NCBI GenBank assembly: GCA_037783415.1
Contig: JAZGTN010000009.1
Span: forward strand, 11,532,001-11,596,000
Length of the DNA stretch: 64,000 bases
DNA from: Leptasterias polaris
Taxonomy: Eukaryota > Echinodermata > Asteroidea > Forcipulatida > Asteriidae
Reading direction: 5' to 3'
Under the pieces are notes generated by a model. It saw only the letters and a program-made list of their open reading frames with translations, was not told the origin of the DNA and did not search any database. The position numbers and the translations under genes are program-made. Of this stretch, positions 35,601 to 46,851 are shown in pieces; the stretch's first letter is position 1, and every line of letters starts with the position of its first letter.

Positions 35601-35640
35601 GCTTCAGCAGCTGTGTGCAAAGCTGTCCAAGTGTGAATGA
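25368..35640 (+). CDS. GABA-B-type (family C) G-protein-coupled receptor, 5' incomplete
   Basis: Exons: 25368-25529, 26014-26121, 27280-27348, 28424-about 28621, 28894-29124, 29238-29301, 29605-29691, 29973-30123, 32507-32639, 32891-33004, 33255-33377, 33537-33714, 34368-34531, 34971-35084, 35590-35640. All borders are GT/AG and phases match throughout. The protein is a membrane receptor: part of a Venus-flytrap domain, seven transmembrane helices and a short coiled-coil tail. Diagnostic stretches are 'LDRSKYP', 'LNLKRQDARII', 'RRLEDFSYSDEEM' and 'FLAWETRNV'. Family C receptors of this type couple to heterotrimeric G proteins and usually act as dimers. The N-terminal exons (signal peptide and first lobe) were not found; they may lie far upstream across the transposon cluster or be missing. 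Whether the ligand is GABA cannot be told. Confidence 0.9.
28079..28175 (+). repeat. tRNA-derived SINE, degenerate
   Basis: The segment 'AGGGAGACCGCCAACA...GGGCCAGATTGCTCTG' has an A-box-like 'TTAGTAGAGTG', then 'CCGGAGGTCGCAATTGCC' where a B box would be. The same family occurs near 47.2, 50.8 and 53.35 kb. It lies in an intron of the receptor gene. Confidence 0.55.
29973..35640 (+). CDS. receptor exons 8-15: seven-helix domain and tail
   Basis: Exon 8 (29973-30123) carries TM1 ('TLFALASLGSVMGLTF'); exon 9 carries TM2 after 'STPSLSNLTVVG'; exon 10 TM3 ('LVSLGLSLAFGSVF'); exon 11 TM4; exon 12 extracellular loop 2 and TM5; exon 13 TM6-TM7. Cysteines before TM3 ('VIKCH') and in loop 2 ('RYCTSD') can form the disulfide conserved in family C. 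Exons 14-15 encode a short, polar, heptad-like tail ('KVSKLRSKLEQ' then 'RQQELQQLCAKLSK') ending at TGA 35638-35640, reminiscent of the GABA-B coiled coil but brief. The intron 30124-32506 contains a decayed LINE. Confidence 0.9.
30215..32041 (+). pseudogene. CR1/Jockey-group LINE, 5'-truncated and frameshifted
   Basis: This is a reverse-transcriptase relic inside the receptor's intron 8, on the same strand as the gene. Landmarks are 'GKVVPIHKGG', 'INYRPI', 'SQYGFRANRST', 'FLDLSKAFDTVNHDIL', 'LGPLLFIIYVNDI', 'LFADDTN' (about 30838-30858) and 'FLGLCIDENLTWNNHI'. Frameshifts are seen near 30388 and 30760, and a stop at 31191-31193, so no full frame survives. The C-terminal part (31290-31721) includes a 'YWNELD' motif. 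The 3' end is AATAAATGTC followed by a short (TTGAA)n tail at 32022-32041, typical of LINEs that end in a microsatellite rather than poly(A). Confidence 0.88.
33908..34256. repeat. echinoderm-type dispersed repeat, copy 1
   Basis: It carries the landmark strings 'GTCAAAGACCAGTATCCTC', 'ACTTGGTGTATCCCAACATA' and 'GCTCAATCGGTCATTG', shared with 55547-55903. It lies in the receptor intron between the TM5 and TM6 exons. The end near 34256 reads 'CACCCTTTAAG'. No coding content. Confidence 0.7.
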
Positions 35641-36030
35641 AAATCATCCAGAATGAGAGATGAAAAGGCTACAGCCAAATTGAGACAACATCACCGTGGT
35701 AGTAAACCCTTCATCAAAAGTATACTGCCATAAACTAAATGAGCTATGAGCTTCGGCTCAGTTAATAATAGTTGATTGTTTAAGTTATTGTAAGGCGTAA
35801 TAGATTATAGAGTTTAAATTGATATACATGTTTTGCAATATATGTGTTATCTGATCGAATAGAAATTGCAATTAAGCAATATTACTTGAATTGTGACCAT
35901 CTTGTTAATTCACCCTGTTTGATGGAAATGATTAATCATTCTAGGCCTACACCTTTTACTCTAAGCCTGTTGGTAACTCACCATTCATTAAAATCATACC
36001 TTGGTGTTCCAATAAATGCTACTTCTGCAC
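35641..36030 (+). other. probable 3' UTR of the receptor gene
   Basis: The DNA after the stop codon is AT-rich and has no further exon. The first good polyadenylation signal, AATAAA, is at about 36011-36016. Its use is inferred. Confidence 0.4.
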
Positions 36031-37100
36031 ATTCACGGCTTCAAAACCAGCGAGCAGCTAGCTTCATCGTCTTTGTTCCCTTTTTGTACGCTGCTTTCTT
36101 TTTTAATGCCGCAAAAACAGAACGGCTCGATAAATGCTCTGTTCAGGCGAGGGATCTGATTTTCGCTAAATTGATTTTCTAATCTCACATTTTTTGCTGG
36201 TTTGGGGTGTTTTGGTTTTTCTTTCGAGAAATAAGCTGCAGAATGCAGGCGCTTTTCTTCTGACTTAAATTGAGTAAATTGTGCTTCACAGCTGGTCAAT
36301 CAGGAACATGAACAGATTTATATTTCACTAAATTTGAACTTATTTAGTATTCCCATATCAATGCATCTGTACTTTTGTTTTCTTTCTTTTTTCAGTTTAC
36401 AAGAGTTCAGCATAAACACAAATTTTTTTTTTATCAGCAACTTGTATGGTCTGTGCTTGCCTAATTTGAGTAGCTTAAACTTCGAGTAACTATTATTATT
36501 TTATTGTGGTGAAACGTGAAAGAGATTAAGCAACCTTTCTTCTTTAAGCATACCCAGTATGTATTACGTACATAGTGTGGATTAATTACAATTTTTACAT
36601 TGGAAACGAAAACAGCCACAAGTCGTGCTGAGTGTTATCTCTATGAATTTTCATCTTTACAAACTTATGTTCTTTATTAGGTTAAACTGGTGTCGACTAT
36701 GAAGACCTTAGCTTTTGTCAGTTCATAATTTGTTGGGTTAGATTAACCTAATTAGGTTGCATCACATATAAAACTAGAAAGATTGTGCAGCTACGCACGG
36801 TAAAAGACCATTTGTCATTTCAGTAATTTACATTTACATACTTGTTGCCCAATATCTACACAACTTCAAGCAAGATTTATATGTCAATGCAGAACTCCAG
36901 TTTGAGACTTCACTGAGAAAAATGTCCAGGTGAAATAAAATCAAAAACTAACTCAAGGGGCATCACTGGCCACGACCAATATGCCTTACAAGGCATACAT
37001 ATTGTTGACATTTTGCATCCTGCAGATAATCAATGGGGAGGGAATTGGGTTAGATCTTTTCTTACCATTTGATGTCCCCAAGACCTTGTTATACCTTTGC
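36031..37100. other. non-coding stretch, nothing recognised
   Basis: No repeats, RNA genes or domains were identified. An open frame from 36981 starts with a hydrophobic, signal-like run (MPYKAYILLTFCILQ), but it runs into the tandem repeat that follows and has no conserved domain, so it is probably chance. Confidence 0.45.
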
Positions 37101-39940
37101 AGATCTCCACATCGTCAGAAAACCAATACCACACACTCCATAGAAACCTTCAACTTCACTGGTCAGTTCGAGTTGTCAAAAGATCTGAGAGACAAAACAA
37201 AAAAGTGTTTAAAGATTAATGTTAGGTCTGATTCAAGTTCACATCATTAGACTCAATGTAACAAGTGTGAACAGAAGACACCTTGGTGGAATTCAAGACG
37301 CTCTCGTAAATTATAATAGCCATGGATAACTTGAATGTTATTGGTTGGAGTGGAGTGAGTAGACTTACACTTATTCTATCCCTTACAGACTAGCCAGTTT
37401 TGCTAGCATGTGGCCTAAATCCTCCCTTACAATCGCTTCCCCTGTTACTTCAGACCAAAAATTGTTTGAACTAAAATAAGTTTTTACCATATGATAAGCA
37501 GTTGTTAGTTGGGCCTTAGGGCCCCAGTCTTTCTGAATCAACTAAATAAGGATCTCGAACTTTGAAGGGTTAATATAAAAAATATAATGTCCCTGTGCTC
37601 TTTTCCTTGATATTTCTTGGTGGTTACACTATAACAATTGTATGTACAAACACTTTACATCTGGAAAAATGTATTGTTTGTCAAACAACAAACAAACTTA
37701 ATACATTATCAACTTGTTCAAGAAACCCCCCCCCCCCCCCCACCGCCATGAGTAGTTAATGAAAATCTGGGCCTACTCTAAGCCAGTCTTTATATGCACT
37801 CTTAATAAAGACACACCAGCAGTGGGGTGCAAAGGGGAAGGTGCAGAGGAGGTGGGGGCATGGGAGCACTCCCCCCACATTTTTAATGTGGACTTTTGAG
37901 ATTAAAGATTACCAAGAGTGATTTGTTAGATATTTGTCAGTTTTAATGTGATAGTTTCATTGTTTTCAAGACTATTTGTCCATACACCAGGAAATGCGTT
38001 TGTTTAGACAGTACAGTCACTCACATCAGATTATCTTATAAAAATACTGAAGAGCATTACAAGAGCACTGAAAAGGAGCTTGTTTTAGAGAAATGCAAAC
38101 AGGAACTACAGTTTTAATTGGTGAGAAATGCACCCCCCCCCCCCCTTAGAACGAATGGTGCACATATGTTGTGCCCCCTAGAATTGTACCCTCGTTTTAG
38201 CACTGCACAATATACATTTCACGGAACTGTCTGAGATTACCCTTAAATATGAGCACAATAACTTAAATTAAAACCGCAGAATTGGCAAAAATTATTCTTT
38301 ACCTTTCTGATTCGTAGACCTCTACAACATCACACCATGCATTATCTCTAGGTTGAACACATGGTGGCATGCAGTAACAATCCTTGGTGGTCAGCCAATA
38401 CCTGGTCAGCCAGATTTCGTGAAAATATCTGAGAGAAAAGACAAATAAAGACTGTTTAAGACTAAGTTTAAGTCTGATTCAAGTTCACCCCATTGATGTT
38501 TGTAGCCCCAGCCCATGCCCCAATTTGAAATATGAGCTTTTGAAGTTGAACATTGCCAGAGTAAAGATTGCATTTTACAAGCTTTAATGTGTCAATTCAA
38601 TTTTTGTCAAACTATTTTCTCCATTTACATGCATACATCTGTATTTGTTTCTACACTCATGTTAGATTATCTTATACAAAATAGTAAATGGCATTACAAG
38701 AGGGCTGAAAAGGGGCTTGTTTAAGAAAATGCCAACAGAAGCTACAGTTTTAGTTGGCTTTAAGTGCTCCATCGAAGAAAAAGTGCACACCCTTGTGCCT
38801 TCCATTCCCCCTCCCTTAAAATGTCACCCCTGTTTCAGCACTGACTCACACTTTTGCAGATTGAGAGCAGTAGAGAAAAGATTTAATGAATTGTATTGAA
38901 ATTCACTTGAAATTCAAATTGTCTGTTGAGTTCTTTTCACATAATGAAGTGATCTGTATCGACGGAATAGGTCAATATTAGTCTGTACATTTCAGGTTCC
39001 TAGACTTCAAAAGCACAACACCTTCCATTGTCTCTCAGTTGAACACACAGGAGCAGTAACCATCCTGGCTGGGTGGGGAGCCAGCTCTCCTCCTACTGGG
39101 CTGGGTGTTCCAATCCATAGAAACCTTTAACTTCACTGGTCAGTCACAGTTGGTGAAAAGATCTGAAACACAAGACAATCAAACTTTTTTTAAAGACTAA
39201 GTTAAAGTCTGATTCAAGTTTATTTCACATGTCTCACTGTGTCAAGTGTGAACAAAAGACACCATGGTGGAATTGAAGTCGACTGATTTAGCTCATAAAC
39301 AATGTTGGGGTAATTTATGTATTATTGGTGGTGTAGGGTAACTAGACTTACACTGACTATGTCCCTTGCAGACTAAACAGGCATTTTGCTAGCATGTGAC
39401 CTCACTCCCCCCCCCCCATCCCCTTTCCCTACATGTAAGTGTCACTTCATACCAAATTGTTTGATAGAAGAAGATTGGAAAGAGAATGCATGACCAAGCT
39501 CTAATCACTTCTTACTTGGGATTACTGACCCCATTCCTTCTGAATCCATTTAATAGAATGATCTGGAACTTTAAGGGTTCATAACATCAACAAAAACCAT
39601 ATTCCCATGCCCTGTTTTCTTTTAGTATTTCTAGGATAGTAACACTAGAAATAAGAATGATATGTCTAAAAATGATGGGTCTTGTTTAACAAATAAAAAA
39701 AATATAAAAAAATAAAAATAGTTCTGGGGTTATTCTCAGCCAGCAGTTCTCTGCATTTTTAGGCCACATAATCAGTGGCTGAAAATGCCAACTGGGCTTG
39801 GGCACATGGGCGGCTTGGGGCGTGGGCTGTGGGGAAAGGCAGGGGGCACGTGCCCCAACATTATGTTTTTGGGGGTAAAATTAATGGAAACCTAGTTTCA
39901 CTGGTCAGCCAGAGTCGGTGAACAAATCTAGACGACAATA
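37100..39940. repeat. four-copy degenerate tandem duplication
   Basis: A block containing 'TTCACTGGTCAG', 'GATCTGAGAGACAAA' and 'GTCTGATTCAAGTTCA' recurs at about 37160, 38410, 39145 and 39900. The spacings are about 1250, 735 and 755 bp. Longer matches include 'AAGTGTGAACAGAAGACACC' (37263 and 39243) and the 'TTAGATTATCTTATA' block (about 38025 and 38665). On the minus strand each unit has a pyrimidine tract and CAG next to a conserved segment, resembling a splice acceptor, but that segment has stops in every frame. Poly-C runs (37728, 38133, 39406) also recur. A related GC-rich block lies at about 42176. Confidence 0.65.
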
Positions 39941-40685
39941 CAAACAACCTTTTTCCTTAGACTTAAGTTTTAGATTCAAAAGCAATAGAGTCTGATTCTG
40001 TTAACTTGACTAGTTTGTTATTTGTTTAAGTGTTAACAAAATATATAATGGTGAAATTTAAAATTACTTTGATACATCTCTACTAATGGTGGGGGTGGGC
40101 GGTCGGTAGGTTGGGTTGACATACGTCAATAATTTTGAGGCTACACACTTATTTATGATAGTTATAAGAAATACACTTCTTAACTTTCCTTGGGGAAACG
40201 AAGCCATATTCGATTCACACTTCCAAGGAAATTGATTCAAGTGAATGTCAGACTTAAAGAGAAATTCCAAGTGGAAATTATGAGGCTTGAACCATAGTCT
40301 TGGCTCTTATGGGGTGATGGCATTTAATTGCCCTCTGCTGGTTGCAAACAATGGGTGGATCATGGACTACAAAATAGAAATATTGTTGACAAAAAGTAGG
40401 TGACCTCTTGCAAACATACACATAAACAATACAATAATAATAACTTATTAATTTTTGTTGTTCAATAAATAAATAGTAATTAAGTGTTCAGTGAGTAGTG
40501 CAGTCAAGACCAAACCATAGACCTGGATATAGCAATTTTTTAAATGATTTTAATGATCAACAACTCAAAATGTCAGTTCATTTCAATAGAATTTTTTGTA
40601 TCCTTCTGTAGAGGTAAAAGTATTTAAAATCATCTTGTGGGCCAGATATGGTGTTTTGGCTCGCCTATTTAGATGAGCAACACAA
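39941..40685. other. non-coding stretch, nothing recognised
   Basis: No gene, repeat family or RNA was identified. Confidence 0.4.
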
Positions 40686-41477
40686 ATGCTCCGTATTTTT
40701 GACCGCGTGAGGGCGCTCTCAAAACTATTTCTATCACTTCCGGGGGTATAAGCGATTATCGTCTGCTCAGCTCTGTGTAAAGTTTTAACATCATCGGCGT
40801 TGTTCTGTCACTTCTGTGCGCGGTATAGTTTTTAGTTGCTTCTAAGGTGAGTTATAACGGCTCCTTTAAAGGTCTTATTGTACGTGATGGATATGATGTC
40901 TGGTGGTATTACGTGTTCCAGTCCTTAACTGTCTACACGATGTAGTTTAGGATCATCCAAGATAGGCATGGATGGACAGTCAATGAACGTGAACTGTTCG
41001 TTTACCTTTTTACAAGCTCCGTTTCATTGCCAGAAGTTGATGCTCCTCTTCTGCTTGCTAACCAACGTTTGAGCTGAATAACTGATGCTGCAGTGGGGTC
41101 ATCAAGTTCTGGGATGTCTTTTTGTCACACGCCAATCCAGACACAATCACATTCACAGCAAAGTGCAAGGCCTACATTACCAACTGTTCTCCGCAAACAA
41201 AGAGTAAATTTAGACTGCTTCAAATACTTCCCCCTAACAGTTATTAAAAAGACTGGAACACGTTACCACCAGACATCATATCCATTACGAACAATAAGAC
41301 CTTTAAAGGAGCCGTTATAACCCACCTTAGAAGCAACTATAAAAACTATACCGCGCACAGAAGTGAAGCCGACGTTAAAACTGTACACAGAGCTGAGCAG
41401 ACGATAATCGCTTATACCCCCTGAAGTGATAAAAATATTTTTGAGAGCGCCCTCACGCGGTTAAAAATACGGCGCAT
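40686..41477. repeat. 792-bp palindrome built from a LINE C-terminus
   Basis: Arms of about 230 bp (40686-40923 and 41251-41477) are inverted copies of each other, both ending in ATGC(T)CCGTATTTTTGACCGCG-like sequence. No target duplication is obvious. The right arm is the 3' end of a LINE coding sequence, so this is a head-to-head duplicated LINE tail or a foldback element derived from it. Confidence 0.75.
41093..41429 (+). pseudogene. LINE ORF2 C-terminal remnant
   Basis: With one frameshift near 41250 the plus strand reads 'RKQRVNLDCFKYFPL' then 'WNTLPPDIISITNNKTFKG' and on to a TGA at about 41420. 'DCFKYSFFP...WN.LPP' is the usual C-terminal signature of CR1/Jockey-group LINE proteins. 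The reverse transcriptase domain is absent. The last 200 bp are repeated inverted at 40700-40920. Confidence 0.6.
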
Positions 41478-43106
41478 TACATGTTTTAGATTTTACAATG
41501 CAGTCCATCATTAAAAAAAACACAACAATAGTAGCAACTTGTGAATCATACACAAACCTGGCCAAACATAAATGTAGTGCACTCTATGGTTGAACCACAT
41601 CGTCATTCACTTTGTACACTGAAACAAACAGGCTGATCACTCATGCTCCGCCCCTTAAACGTATTGACCATTCACAACTGCGAACAAATGTCTCAAAGTC
41701 TGTACCACCAAATGCACAACACAAAATAATAGCTGCCCAGGTGACAGCATTAACAGAACAGACATGGTGGGCGGGGCTTAATGGCGAAGCTGAAGCTAGC
41801 TGCAGAGAAGATGCCGGCCGCCATTTTTTCAAATTCACAAGCATTCCCAAAATAGTATCTAACTTTAACATTAAGTTTATAGTCATTAAAAGTGACATTC
41901 GGTTAAGGTACTCTTACCAAAATGAAAATGTTTGTATACGACTTTGCCTCAGATACATGTTACACATTACTTTCCTTAAAACTGTCCGTAAATGAGTGTT
42001 TTTGAGACAGAGGAAGTGTCTTGAGTTGTACTAAATTTCATTGATTTTTTTTCAGAATGTACGCTTCAGATACGACAACAGCATGTTCAGTTTATAAAGA
42101 ATATATTTGTTATTTCAACAAAATTGCATAACCAATTAGTTCATTTACCTTTTAGGTTTAAGGAATTCATAAGCAACACACATTCCGTTGTCTCTGGGTT
42201 GAACACGCTACAGGTAGGTAGCAGCCATCTCACTGGGCCGGGTGTGGCAGCTCTGCTCCCGCTGGGCCGCAGGCCGGCAGCAGCTCTTGTACCACGGGCT
42301 GTGGTTGTTGCAGCTCTGGTCCCGCGGGTTTGGTTGTCCTTTCCTTTTCTTTTTAGTAACATTTTCTGTAAACTGTCGGCATATAATTTTGATTGAAGCC
42401 ATTAACATCATGGAGCTTGCAGGGCAGCTGAAAGCTCAATAGAGAGTTACAGCAAGTGGTTGATGTATTTTCTACAGCTGTCTTCAAGAGAAAGCTAGGC
42501 CTCCTTCCTTGCACTTGCAGCTCAACTTCAATGTCGGCAATTTCTTAGTCTTCGGTACTCAACTCCGTGGCGACTAGTATTCAAGCAATTCACACAGCTT
42601 GGAGTCAATTAAACTAGTGCTAATGAGCCAACAACCACTTACTGATTTTGATCAACAAAATTGGCAGTTGACTACGTGTCTTATAATTATTTATTACAAG
42701 ACAAAACGGTGGTGTTTAAGTAAACGCAACAGTACAGTAGTGCAGAGCCGCCATCTGTCCAGCTTACTACACTGAATACATGTGTAAAACTACAGCGCGC
42801 GTATGGTAACGTCTCATTTGCATAACAATGAGTTTTGCATATAGTTTGCTACACTATTGGTCCAAGGAATGCAGGATTTTGTGCGTTGCATGAAAACTCA
42901 CAAGAGGATGAAAACAACGATGAATGCTGTTTCTAGAAACTTCGGTAAGCCTAAGTTAGATTTTTTTTTCAAAAATAGGCAGGGACGTGGTGTGTGCATC
43001 TTGCTAAGCAAAGTATTTTTAGTCTCCAACAAAATCATTAGATGGCCTAATAAGCCACAACGGAAATTGACGGGGTAGGTTTTTGAGTTTTGAACACTAG
43101 ATATTA
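41478..43106. other. non-coding stretch with MITE relative and GC-rich block
   Basis: 41645-41785 contains CCGCCCCTTAAACG and GGGCGGGGCTTAATGG termini and 'CATTCACAACTGCGAA', related to the small inverted repeat at 25093-25232. 42176-42310 is GC-rich, with repeated 'GCAGCTCT...CCCGCTGGG' units and a 'TTGTCTCTGGGTTGAACAC' string that recurs, diverged, in the tandem duplication at 39030. No gene is called. Confidence 0.45.
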
Positions 43107-43142
43107 CTCGCGAAAAGGCCGCCTTCGGCGGCCTTTCGCGAG
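43107..43142. repeat. GC-rich perfect-stem hairpin
   Basis: CTCGCGAAAAGGCCGCC pairs with GGCGGCCTTTCGCGAG around a TTC loop, with one bulged A. It stands out from AT-rich surroundings. It is not followed by a U-run, and this is eukaryotic DNA, so I do not call it a terminator. Confidence 0.8.
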
Positions 43143-46100
43143 GCTGTTAGTTCCCTGTTTCAGTAAGTTTTCGTGTTTTGAATGCAGGGAAAAAATAGAT
43201 TAAAAACAAAATAGAGAGAAGTTTATGGGAAAATGAATATATCCTGGATTTTCCGATACCCCGGGGAGGTAATGTGGACGGACAGTCCAACCCCAAACCA
43301 TGTTACATTATTTTGTACACTGGTTTTTGGAAATTGTAAGTTTGTGACTCTTTAGTCTTTCAAACACGTTGGATGGATGAAAGTTCAGCCCAGATTTTGA
43401 CCGAAAATTACTGCTTTGCTCAAAATAGTAAGAAACACAATCGAACCTTTTTATGAACCGTGCGCATCCCTGGTGTATTTAAGGCGAGTTTGAAGTATTT
43501 TGTACAGGTATTTGATAGTTTTTACCAGTCAATGGCCCAGGTAAGAAAGTGCTTCCTTTCATTTGCTGCGATGACCGTCATGGTTGTGCATAAACAATGA
43601 GCTCGGAGGATACGTTGTTAAAAATTCAGTTTGGAAAAATTAACAATTGTATCAAAACGAAAACATCACATAACGAAGCAATAATGCTTCGTTTTACCTT
43701 CAAAAATTATGAAATAATAAAGAAATATGAGGCAAAAACATAAGCATCCGTGTGCTTCATAAGGGTCTCCAGAAAAGTAATTTGCCTAATTAGTAATAGT
43801 TAACGGAATTGGGCAGAATTTTATTATTAATGGGATGTTATAGCTACACTATTGAAATAGTCTTTCACTGTATTCTTTATTCTCGAAACAGTCAAGAACA
43901 CTTTAAGAATCCGTCTTCAATTCGTCAGCGTTACCGTTCAGAATCGAAATGTCCGCCATATCTCGTTTGTAAAATGAGGGCCCTAACTTGATTGGTCAAA
44001 CCGTGAACTGGTTGTATCTGGCCTATGTAACCAATCAACTGCTGCGTAAGGAAACGCTACAGGCAAAATGGTCATGTATGGCTCCTGACGTACTACACAA
44101 AACTGTTTTGGGTAAACATTGAGGTGCCTATAACTATCTCGTGAGAACACTATGTACACGAGTTATTGCTAGTAAATTATTTCATCGTTATTTAAAAGGT
44201 TTTGTTTGTTTTGTTTGAAAAACTTTGACATCAGTCATCTAATTACTGAGAGGGAAAAACCAACATTGGTACATTTTTTGGTCTTACACTACAGACTTTT
44301 CACTTTGGCAAGCAGTCCTAGCGCCAATTATAACAAAAAAGTAAATAATAATAAACAAATATTTTTAAAGCATTATTCCATTCCTCCGAAGGTATAAGCA
44401 TTCTACCTGCATAAGTAGATCGCTATATTTTACACTTCTACTGAGGGAACCTATTGGTCAGATAATTAATTTTAATAACTGTTTACCACCAAAATGACAA
44501 CTCTTTCATATTTGATTTTCTTGTTTTACGGAAACATTTATTTAAATCTAAGTTTCTTCTTTCAGCTGCATGAATTTCTTGCACACATTTTTCTTTATAT
44601 TAAATCCACAATGAACATTGCGTTTTCTTTTAATATCTTAAAGTTATTATACAGAACTGAAAACTTTATGAAGTTCACACTTGAACCTTTTTTCTGTGAA
44701 ATATAAATTCATAATCAAGAAAACTGTATCTGAAAACCTTAAAACAAACGTACTTCAGCTGATTTCGGTTGTTAGAACCCAAAATAATGACAATGTATTC
44801 ACGTGTTGAAATCTGGGCCAGATTTTGCACTATTTTTCTCCTGACTCATACAAGGGGTTGAGGAAAAAATGTCACAGATTTGTTATTTCAAGTCAGTTGA
44901 TCACACAAAACATCAAGCAGGTCTACGACTATTTTTGTCGGCTGTACCAATCCTCCATAACACCAACTAACATTCACAACTAACAGTACTTTGTTACAAC
45001 ATTAGTAATAAATTACCTAAAAGGTAGGGTCATAGATTGATTTTTGTCTATGTAAGGCTTATTTATAGGCAAAATTATAAGGAAAGATACAATAAAGTCA
45101 CAAGTGAAAGTTCAAGCTGAATACAGTGTCTATATGCTGAGAAAACAACAGCAAAACAAAAACTGTCACAGTATTTTCACAAGAACGTTGAATCCATCCA
45201 CGTTTAGCGAAGTGACAGATAGATCGCATCTCTGGTTGCAGCATTCTTGAACGGGACACCATTACACAACCCACAGAAATCTGGCCGGGTTACAACATCA
45301 GGAAGATACCGCAAGATACCAGTCACTGTACCTCCTGATGTAATTGGAATCCTCCAAAACCTTTACTTGAAAGAACGGTAGGTCACAGAGAGTGCTAGGC
45401 CTGAAATTTGAGGTAAAAAAAAACAAAAAAAAAAAACGTCATATTTTAATAATGCGAAATTACTTTTTCTTGTTCAACCAGATCCAATCAGTTACTAAAA
45501 GGGGTCTGAAAATATAAGTTTATTGAAATAACCAGGCTGTCAACAGAAATGTCTGAACCTGAACGTAAACGGTCAAGCTACTTAAATACTAAAATTTTGC
45601 ATCTGTGCAATATCGAAAAAAAAACACACAAAAAACCCGGAGTATAGCGACCCAGTTGGGACAACTCCATGCAATAAAACAATACCCTAAAAATAAAATA
45701 AAAAGAAAAAAGATAGCTAAATCAGTTTGGGTATGATCATCAGTATGATCATTCAGCAAGAACTTCATTGGTGCACATAGTGCTTCATGCATTTTTGATG
45801 AAGGAAATGTTTTACTAATTCTTGACTAACAAATACTGAGTTTTGTCCTTTGCAAGAGACTTGGTGTTGTAATGAAAAAAATCAGCATGAACATACCAAA
45901 GACCAAGACATAACGAATAAAAAGCAGCCACATTATTGTATTCACAAGGAATGTTTTGGCCCTATTACTAAAGTATTGTTACGACATTACGCAACAATGA
46001 GTGCCACGCAGCGGCGACATTTCAGATTTTTCCTGAATTTCCCAGAGCGAAAAAAACGACAACGGTTTTATGGGCAGAAGTGAATGTGGCATCGATCATC

Positions 46101-46380
46101 CTTCGTCTAACCATGGTCTAACGAACGTAACGTATAATCGAGCTCAAATGTTTCCTTCCTGCTCGAATCAATCAGGTTCACCAAAAGTATGAATCTGTTC
46201 ATCGAAAATTGTCAAAACCTAAGTACACATCAGGTGAATATTTAAATGTCTTTGAGTGGTTAAATTGAGGTGGAAAGGGGTTTTTATACTACGTTAATTG
46301 TCAAGAAATCTACTTACCACTCGAAAGCGGCCGGGTTCGCGGGTGGCTTGGCTGCCAACAATCGCAGTTCGCCAACAGTT
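43143..46380. other. AT-rich non-coding stretch
   Basis: No gene, SINE or named repeat was recognised. Short open frames (for example 44494-44706 and 45850-46083) are compositionally biased and lack motifs. Confidence 0.45.
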
Positions 46381-46518
46381 GCGATTTTTTTTCCCCAGCG
46401 CGGTAAAGGCCATTCTGTGCCGGTGCTAGTTGATTATTGTAATGAAGCTTGGCACGTACGGATCCCAGTGAGATAATGCGCAGAATGGCCTTTATCGCGC
46501 TGGGGGGAAAAATTTCGC
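46381..46518. repeat. inverted repeat (foldback) with about 40-bp arms
   Basis: 46381-46420 (GCGATTTTTTTTCCCC, then AGCGCGGTAAAGGCCATTCT) pairs with 46477-46518 around a 56-nt loop. One arm recurs at 3538-3596, so it is a dispersed element end rather than a local hairpin. Confidence 0.75.
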
Positions 46519-46807
46519 TGCCAGGTTTTGGTGCCGCACGTGTTCGTGCCGCACGGGACGTGAACGTTGTTTTTGTCGCGCATGTTTTCGTATTTCATCA
46601 GCCGCGCTTTCGTACCTTGCGTTCGTTCATCCTCTTTCGAAAAAATTATGTGAAATAAATCAATTTTTGAAATACGAAGGAAATAAAAAAATCGTACCCC
46701 CTTAGTATGATCACCGGACCGAAAAGGGGCCTTCTGAAAATTTGCAGCCCGATCCATATAGGCACCTGTGAGTTTTTCTTACACAAACAGACACCTTACT
46801 CGCATTA

Positions 46808-46851
46808 GTATACTATAGATAGTATAGATAGTATATAGATAGATAGATAGA
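46808..46851. repeat. ATAG/GATA microsatellite
   Basis: This is a short run of TATAGATAG and AGATAGATAGATAG units. Confidence 0.8.

Noticed and set aside
36981..37250. 89-codon open frame with a signal-peptide-like start
   Set aside because: Its second half is part of the tandem duplication at 37-40 kb and no homologous frame persists in the other copies.
43107..43142. Rho-independent terminator
   Set aside because: The stem is terminator-like, but the DNA is eukaryotic and no U-run or upstream gene is present.
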